From: Bog-473 sp963737745
GTDB taxonomy: Bacteria > Actinomycetota > Acidimicrobiia > Acidimicrobiales > RAAP-2
Length of the DNA stretch: 64,000 nucleotides
NCBI GenBank assembly: GCA_963737745.1
Contig: CAVTTR010000005.1
Location: 124,001 to 188,000 of the forward strand
Direction: 5' to 3'
Numbering within the stretch: the stretch's first letter is position 1; each line of letters starts with the position of its first letter. A program made the translations under genes and the position numbers. This document shows positions 63,688-64,000 of the stretch, in pieces. The notes under the pieces were generated by a model. That model did no database searches. It saw only the letters and a program-made list of their open reading frames with translations, and was not told the DNA's origin.

Positions 63688-64000
63688 CAGAAGAGCACCT
63701 CTCTGGCGAGTAGTCCATTACTCGGTTGCTGGGAGCCGACCGTCCAGCAGAAATCGAGAGCGTCGAGATAAAGATGTTCCGAGACGTGTATGGGCACGAG
63801 GACTCCTGAAATTCGAGTCTGTCGATTCGAGCGACGATCATGCTTGCGCGATCGGGCATCGCACATTGGAATCGCACTTGCCGATCGGGGCTGCCCCGCA
63901 CACCGGTGTCAGCGGCGTCGTAGTCCCCCCTGGAGCCATACATCCACGACAGCCAGCGGAGTGCGCTCGGGTTCGGGAGGCAACTGGTCGCCGAACACCT
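63688..64000 (-). CDS. Unidentified CDS, 3' part (window edge)
   Basis: The minus-strand frames between the right edge and 63687 contain protein-like text split by frame changes: FGDQLPPEPERTPLAVVDVW near 63960, and HVSEHLYLDALDFCWTVG near 63745, ending with a TGA that overlaps the ABM start codon. The start lies outside the window. I cannot name the family. Confidence 0.35.

Noticed and set aside
1..64000. CRISPR arrays, tRNA or rRNA genes, intact IS or phage genes
   Set aside because: No regular spacer-repeat pattern, no tRNA-like arm pattern and no transposase or phage structural protein was found by reading both strands.

Overview
The window reads as a stretch of a high-GC, metabolically versatile actinobacterial chromosome, mycobacterial or acidimicrobial in style. 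This is an inference. It rests on the high GC content, frequent GTG and TTG starts, many TetR regulators, F420/LLM-class enzymes, CoA-thioester catabolism and fused branched-chain ABC transporter subunits. There is no rRNA or tRNA marker to fix the taxon. No CRISPR array, intact transposase, phage or plasmid gene was seen.

Layout. 0-0.7 kb: 5' part of a thiolase/lipid-transfer protein running off the left edge. 1-3 kb: a MarR regulator and a DHA2 efflux pump with inverted repeats in the promoter. 3.0-3.4 kb: non-coding, with a 24-bp repeat pair. 3.4-7.3 kb: YceI, a tightly overlapped three-gene membrane-protein operon (COG4280, small protein, COG4705) divergent from an RpiR-type regulator across a 16-bp palindrome, and a DUF1801 protein. 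7.5-36.7 kb: a large catabolic island with two P450s, three amidohydrolases, two acyl-CoA ligases, two acyl-CoA dehydrogenases, a Rieske ferredoxin, SDRs, two CaiB/BaiF CoA-transferases (one a two-domain fusion), an aldehyde dehydrogenase, two SnoaL-like proteins, an LLM oxidoreductase and a branched-chain-type ABC importer. A TetR regulator (11948-12625) lies inside it. 36.8-47.6 kb: methyltransferase, OsmC, FAD oxidoreductase, an 840-residue ATPase regulator, an LLM oxidoreductase and a TetR/SDR/F420-reductase/monooxygenase group, then an alpha/beta hydrolase. 48-64 kb: a mosaic of small enzymes and regulators (ArsR-SRPBCC-VOC, GNATs, SDRs, TetRs, LuxR, methyltransferase, metallo-beta-lactamase fold), many of them broken.

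How the genes work together. The 7.5-36.7 kb island looks like one pathway. It would import a carboxylic acid, activate it with CoA, dehydrogenate it with a paired acyl-CoA dehydrogenase, hydroxylate with P450s supplied by a Rieske ferredoxin, and process it further by SDRs, hydrolases, CoA-transferases and the thiolase. The substrate cannot be read from sequence; polycyclic or terpenoid-like acids are plausible. The strongest new signal is a 15-bp palindrome, TTAGACTNAGTCTAA. It occurs perfectly twice and in degraded form in up to seven more intergenic regions, nearly every operon promoter of this island and no others I could find. I propose it as the operator of a local regulon, most simply controlled by the embedded TetR protein.

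Quality caveat. At least 35 single- or double-base frameshifts interrupt otherwise well-conserved genes, often in short homopolymers (for example G5, C4, T5, A3). This pattern suggests an error-prone assembly more than mass gene decay, so interrupted genes from 0 to 55 kb are annotated as CDS with a frameshift. Only clearly truncated remnants are called pseudogenes.
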